Notes under the pieces: model-generated
Seen by the model: the letters and a program-made list of their open reading frames with translations, nothing else
Told to the model about the DNA's origin: nothing
The model's database searches: none
Position numbers and translations under genes: made by a program
From: Candidatus Hebobacteria bacterium
Lineage (GTDB): Bacteria; Armatimonadota; Hebobacteria; Hebobacterales; Hebobacteraceae
NCBI GenBank assembly: GCA_029821235.1
Contig: JALGTT010000109.1
Span: forward strand, 1-10,195
DNA: 10,195 nucleotides
Direction: 5' to 3'
In this document: in pieces, positions 7,851-10,195 of the stretch
How positions within the stretch are numbered: the stretch's first letter is position 1
How the letters are laid out: the number at the start of each line of letters is the position of its first letter

Positions 7851-7879
7851 TTTACGCAGGCCCAGAGGCATGGTATGCT
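7851..7879 (+). promoter_or_regulatory. Promoter of infA with extended -10
   Basis: TTTACG at 7851-7856 (4 of 6 matches to -35) is followed after 17 nt by TATGCT at 7874-7879, preceded by TGG at 7871-7873 as an extended -10. Transcription would start near 7886, giving a leader of about 70 nt before the GTG at 7958. The placement rules out the longer reading frame that opens at 7829. Confidence 0.5.
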
Positions 7880-7945
7880 ATTGTGTCGGCGGGGGCGGGC
7901 GCGTTCAGCCCCACAGGACAGGCAGAGACGGCCCCTGGCGGGCCC

Positions 7946-7953
7946 AAGGGAGG
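7946..7953 (+). promoter_or_regulatory. Ribosome binding site deciding the infA start
   Basis: AAGGGAGG at 7946-7953 is a near-perfect Shine-Dalgarno sequence 4 nt before GTG 7958. It fixes the start of infA at this GTG, which also gives the standard IF-1 length. Confidence 0.7.
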
Positions 7954-7957
7954 CGCA

Positions 7958-8182
7958 GTGGCGAAAGATCCAAGCAAGGCGATTGATGCCGAGGGTGTGG
8001 TGAAGGAAGTGTTGCCCAACACCCTGTACCGGGTAGAGCTGTCGAACGGTCAACTGGTGCTCGCGCAGGCCAGCGGCAAGATGCGGAAGTTTCGCATCCG
8101 CATCCTGCCGGGGGACAGGGTGAAACTCGAACTGAGTCCGTACGATCGCACCCGCGGCCGAATCGTCTATCGTCATCGCTGA
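7958..8182 (+). CDS. infA: Translation initiation factor IF-1
   Basis: This 74-residue protein is bacterial IF-1, an S1/OB-fold factor that binds the 30S A site and promotes initiation with IF-2 and IF-3. The whole chain follows the family: EGVVKEVLPNTLYRVEL, then GQLVLAQASGKMRKFRIRIL, then PGDRVKLELSPYDRTRGRIV ending YRHR. E. coli IF-1 has 72 residues, so the length is normal; a few extra N-terminal residues (KDPSKAID) are present. It starts at GTG with a strong ribosome binding site. The location is unusual: infA commonly lies in the spc/alpha ribosomal-protein region (near secY, adk, map, rpmJ, rpsM), whereas here the neighbours are an ABC exporter (divergent) and a DUF763 gene 27 nt downstream. 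It may be a relocated sole copy or a second paralogue. Confidence 0.95.
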   Translation: MAKDPSKAIDAEGVVKEVLPNTLYRVELSNGQLVLAQASGKMRKFRIRILPGDRVKLELSPYDRTRGRIVYRHR

Positions 8183-8209
8183 GCCGTCTGGTTTCTTCGG
8201 ACATCTGAG

Positions 8210-9253
8210 ATGCGGACCGGCACCGCACATCTGCCGCTCCACGGGGGGCAGGCCCCCCGCTGGCTGTTCTCCCGCATGGTGGCGCTTTCCCGGGAGATCG
8301 TGCGGGTGATGGTGGAGGAGTTCGGGCCGGTGGAGGTGCTGGAGCGGCTCTCAGATCCCCATTGGTTTCAATCCCTGGGCTGCGTGCTGGGCTTCGACTG
8401 GCACAGCTCCGGCCTCACCACCACCACCACGGCCGCGCTGAAGGAGGCGGTGAAGGGCCGAGAGGCGGACCTGGGCATCTTCGTCGCCGGCGGCAAGGGG
8501 GCCACCTCCCGCAAGACGCCGGCCGAAATCGCGGCCGCCGCGGAGCGCCATTCCATCGCCAGGCCGGCCGAAGAACTGGTCTACGCCTCACGCCTCTCCG
8601 CGAAGGTGGACAACACCGCCGTCCAGGACGGCTATCAGATCTATCACCACTCCTTCTTCTTCACCCCCACCGGCGAGTGGGCGGTGGTCCAACAGGGCAT
8701 GAACGAGGGGACCGGTTGGGCGCGGCGTTATCACTGGCTTTCGCGCAACGTCTCGGATTTCGTCTGCGAGCCGCACGCCGCCGTGGTATCGGACCAGCGC
8801 GGCCAACAGGTGCTGAATCTCGTCGCCGAGGAGAGCGAAGGGGCGCGAAAGACGGCCGCCCTCCTGTCTGCCGAGAAGCCGGAGAAACTGGTGGCGGAGT
8901 TGAAGCAGGCCCAGGAACTCTCCCTTCCCGGGCGGCACGGCATCCTGGTTGCGGACATCCGGCCCGAGTCGTTCCGGCGCACCCTGTTGAAGACATATGA
9001 GCATCCGCCCGCGGATTTCGAGGCGTTGCTGGGGCGGGCGGGCGTCGGCCCGAAGACGATGCGCGCGCTGGCGCTCATCGCCGATCTCGTCTACGGCGCG
9101 CAAGGACGGGATTCCCTATCCGGTGGACCGCCCCACCTACGACCGTTCCATCGAGATGCTCCGCGAGGCGGTCAACCGCGCCAAAGTGGCGGACAGGGAG
9201 CGGCTCAGCGCGCTGAAGAGGCTGGCGCGGTATCAGGGGGAGCGATAACGTAG
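8210..9253 (+). CDS. DUF763 family protein, frameshifted near its C-terminus
   Basis: The 5' nine-tenths encodes a DUF763 protein, a family of unknown function found in many archaea and some bacteria. Family-like blocks seen are ADLPLHGG-like TAHLPLHGGQAPRWLF (6-20), LSDPHWFQSLGCVLGFDWHSSG (split around 47-68), FVAGGKG (91-97) with RKTPAEI, and a helix-hairpin-helix-like GRAGVGPKTMRALALI (275-290) that suggests nucleic-acid contact. After Ala297 the frame becomes low-complexity GGPPHLRPFHRDAPRGG to a TGA at 9251-9253. The +1 frame instead reads KDGIPYPVDRPTYDRSIEML and ends with TAA at 9246-9248, which is the expected family ending. Dropping one C near 9101 restores a single frame of about 345 residues. 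From memory the family carries extra residues just before KDG, so a small deletion is also possible. It probably shares the infA transcript. Confidence 0.8.
   Translation: MRTGTAHLPLHGGQAPRWLFSRMVALSREIVRVMVEEFGPVEVLERLSDPHWFQSLGCVLGFDWHSSGLTTTTTAALKEAVKGREADLGIFVAGGKGATSRKTPAEIAAAAERHSIARPAEELVYASRLSAKVDNTAVQDGYQIYHHSFFFTPTGEWAVVQQGMNEGTGWARRYHWLSRNVSDFVCEPHAAVVSDQRGQQVLNLVAEESEGARKTAALLSAEKPEKLVAELKQAQELSLPGRHGILVADIRPESFRRTLLKTYEHPPADFEALLGRAGVGPKTMRALALIADLVYGAQGRDSLSGGPPHLRPFHRDAPRGGQPRQSGGQGAAQRAEEAGAVSGGAIT
9102..9248 (+). other. Out-of-frame C-terminal coding remnant of the DUF763 gene
   Basis: In the frame one base ahead of the DUF763 reading frame, AAG at 9102 opens KDGIPYPVDRPTYDRSIEML, continuing through REAVNRAKVADRERLSALKR to TAA at 9246-9248. 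This amphipathic helical tail fits DUF763 C-termini as I recall them and shows normal codon composition, whereas the zero frame over the same bases is rich in Gly, Pro and Arg. Confidence 0.7.
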
Positions 9254-9257
9254 ATGT

Positions 9258-9310
9258 TTGTAGGGCGGGCCCGCCCGCCACACGGCCGGCGGACAAGCCT
9301 ACGCCCGCCG
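9258..9310. repeat. REP-like palindrome, split copy upstream of the RAYT gene
   Basis: The two halves of the REP unit found at 9814-9842 are present in the same orientation: TTGTAGGGCGGGC at 9258-9270 and GCCTACGCCCGCCG at 9297-9310, separated by 26 nt of other palindromic sequence. Within it, 9263-9276 is a perfect 14-nt palindrome (GGGCGGGCCCGCCC). The GTAG foot that RAYTs recognise is at 9260-9263. It begins 9 nt after the DUF763 TAA, so it could also end that transcript. Confidence 0.75.
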
Positions 9311-9333
9311 CGATATCTTCGAGTAGGGTCAAC

Positions 9334-9807
9334 ATGCTATCACCGCGACGGAGGCATCTCAAGCGCCTTGACCGCATCTACGTCAAGGGCGAGCCACTGT
9401 ACTTCATTACCTGTTGCGTGCTTCGCCGCCGACCGGTGCTGACCAGCCCGGCCATTGCCGAAATTCTTGTGGCCGCCTGGGAGGAGGCGCCTGCTGTGCA
9501 CGGCTGGTGCGTTGGCCGCTATGTCATCATGCCCGATCACGTTCACTTCTTCGCCGCCTCTCTTGGCGACCGCGCAAAGCCCCTGAGCAAGTTCTTGGAG
9601 TGCTGGGGGCGTTGGACAGGACGGAGGATACGCGAGAGCGGCATCGCGTTTCGATGGCAAGCGGAGTTCTTCGATCATCTGCTGCGCAACAGCGAATCCT
9701 ACGGTGTGAAGTGGGAGTATGTTCGTTTGAATCCGGTAAGGGCCGGCCTAGTCCAGTCTGCGGAGGAGTGGCTCTATCAAGGGCAACTCGCTGATCTGCG
9801 ATGGTAG
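9334..9807 (+). CDS. REP-associated tyrosine transposase (RAYT, Y1 HUH family)
   Basis: This 157-residue protein is a complete single-domain Y1 transposase of the IS200/TnpA-REP type, which cleaves single-stranded DNA and is linked to spread of REP palindromes. The HUH motif is MPDHVHFF (His69, His71). Tyr123 in ESYGVKWEYV is the likely catalytic tyrosine, followed by the signature NPVRAGLV (133-140). The segment FRWQAEFFDHLLR (106-118) is also typical of RAYTs. ATG 9334 is preceded by TAGGG at 9324-9328 with 5-nt spacing. RAYTs are normally single-copy and lie between REPs; here one REP-like palindrome begins 76 nt upstream of the start and another lies 7 nt downstream of the stop, with two inverted copies beyond. 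No lesion is visible, so it may be active. Confidence 0.92.
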   Translation: MLSPRRRHLKRLDRIYVKGEPLYFITCCVLRRRPVLTSPAIAEILVAAWEEAPAVHGWCVGRYVIMPDHVHFFAASLGDRAKPLSKFLECWGRWTGRRIRESGIAFRWQAEFFDHLLRNSESYGVKWEYVRLNPVRAGLVQSAEEWLYQGQLADLRW

Positions 9808-9813
9808 AGTCCG

Positions 9814-9842
9814 TTGTAGGGCGGGCGTGCCTACGCCCGCCG
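9814..9842 (+). repeat. REP element, complete copy with GTAG foot
   Basis: A 29-nt unit begins TTGTAGG and ends CGCCCGCCG. GGCGGGCGT (9820-9828) and ACGCCCGCC (9833-9841) form a 9-bp stem around a GCCT loop. GTAG at 9816-9819 sits at the 5' foot of the hairpin, as in REPs recognised by TnpA-REP proteins. It starts 7 nt after the RAYT stop codon and could also serve as a transcript end. Confidence 0.85.
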
Positions 9843-9936
9843 CTTGGTATCATCGGCCCAAACGGGCACAGGGTTCACAGAACGTCTGCCGTACCCGGTT
9901 GTGGAGAATGACGGCGTTGTCTCGCAAGTGAGGTTT

Positions 9937-9953
9937 CGGCGGGCGTAGGCACG
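9937..9953 (-). repeat. REP element, truncated inverted copy
   Basis: The first 17 nt of the inverted REP unit (CGGCGGGCGTAGGCACG) are present at 9937-9953, after which the sequence diverges (GCGGACC) and the GTAG foot is missing. It appears to be a decayed or recombined copy within the cluster. Confidence 0.65.
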
Positions 9954-10001
9954 GCGGACCGTTCGCCAAGAGAGACCCCGGGGTGTGGTAGCGACGGAGT
10001 C

Positions 10002-10030
10002 CGGCGGGCGTAGGCACGCCCGCCCTACAA
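10002..10030 (-). repeat. REP element, complete inverted copy
   Basis: All 29 nt are the exact reverse complement of the unit at 9814-9842, 159 nt away, with the GTAG foot reading as CTAC at 10025-10028. The two form an inverted pair like a BIME. It lies 16 nt before the next start codon, so its hairpin would be at or near the 5' end of that gene's leader. Confidence 0.85.
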
Positions 10031-10046
10031 GAGGTCAAGGGAGGAG

Positions 10047-10195
10047 ATGAGCGCACAATGCACAATGGACTACGAGATGCCTCGTGGACAGATCATCCGG
10101 TACTTCACCGGCCGCGAAAGCGGGTTGCTGCGTGAGCTCTTCCAAGTCGTCGCCGACCAGTGCGGACCCGAGGCTAGTCACGCCGACAGAGCCTT
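10047..10195 (+). CDS. Hypothetical protein, 5' part only
   Basis: From ATG 10047 the frame is open for 49 codons to the window edge: it begins MSAQCTMDYEMPRGQIIRYF and continues through TGRESGLLRELFQVVADQ. AAGGGAGG at 10037-10044 is a strong ribosome binding site but only 2 nt from this ATG; ATG 10065 (20 nt away) is an alternative. I recognise no family in the fragment. The ATG is 16 nt downstream of an intact REP, and the short repeat CACAATGCACAATG overlaps the first codons. It is probably a real gene because of the ribosome binding site and the balanced amino-acid composition, but too little is visible to assign a role. Confidence 0.5.
   Translation, partial: MSAQCTMDYEMPRGQIIRYFTGRESGLLRELFQVVADQCGPEASHADRA

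Noticed and set aside
7829..7957. Upstream in-frame extension of infA (43 extra residues)
   Set aside because: The predicted promoter -10 box is inside it, the extra residues do not resemble IF-1, and GTG 7958 has a strong ribosome binding site and gives the normal length.
9937..10030. CRISPR-like spacing of repeated units
   Set aside because: The repeats are self-palindromic REPs in mixed orientation, beside a RAYT and with no cas genes; this is not a CRISPR array.
9850..10065. Minus-strand 71-codon frame over the REP cluster
   Set aside because: It is built from REP palindromes and intergenic sequence, with no recognisable motif.

Overview
The window is a GC-rich bacterial chromosomal segment. 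Evidence for bacteria is a bacterial-type IF-1, sigma-70-like promoters, Shine-Dalgarno sites and RAYT/REP elements. The acyl-CoA dehydratase activase family suggests anaerobic or facultatively anaerobic ancestry. No marker here fixes the phylum; an uncultivated high-GC lineage such as Armatimonadota or Chloroflexota is only a guess.

Layout from left to right. (1) Positions 1-4532: a well-formed promoter (TTGACA, 17-nt spacer, TATCAT) and a leader of about 100 nt precede a 1453-residue multidomain protein. It has two BcrAD/BadFG-type ATPase domains, a cysteine-rich linker, a DUF2229-like region and an HgdB-like C-terminal half. No dehydratase or reductase partner genes are seen beside it. (2) Positions 4563-5047: a small hicBA toxin-antitoxin locus with an extended -10 promoter. 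The antitoxin is intact, but the toxin gene is cut by one in-frame TAA at codon 17 and otherwise reads through to a full HicA. (3) Positions 5141-7754, minus strand: an MsbA-like ABC exporter (upstream gene) overlapping by 4 nt a SAM-dependent methyltransferase whose last codons are shifted out of frame. (4) Positions 7789-7879: a divergent promoter region firing left into the ABC gene and right into infA. (5) Positions 7958-9253: infA (IF-1) followed after 27 nt by a DUF763 protein gene that is frameshifted near its 3' end. (6) Positions 9258-10030: a REP-associated tyrosine transposase (RAYT) gene with four REP-like palindromes around it, including an exact 29-nt inverted pair. (7) From 10047: the start of an unrecognised gene running off the window. 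The stretches between these genes are all under 300 nt and hold only the promoters and REP elements listed.

The main themes are the giant stand-alone activase/dehydratase-like fusion, a RAYT with its probable cognate REP family, and three separate single-event lesions (nonsense in hicA, frameshifts in the methyltransferase and DUF763 genes). The lesions could be real gene decay or assembly errors. I did not find a clearly new multi-gene system. The fusion protein is the item whose biochemistry is least known.
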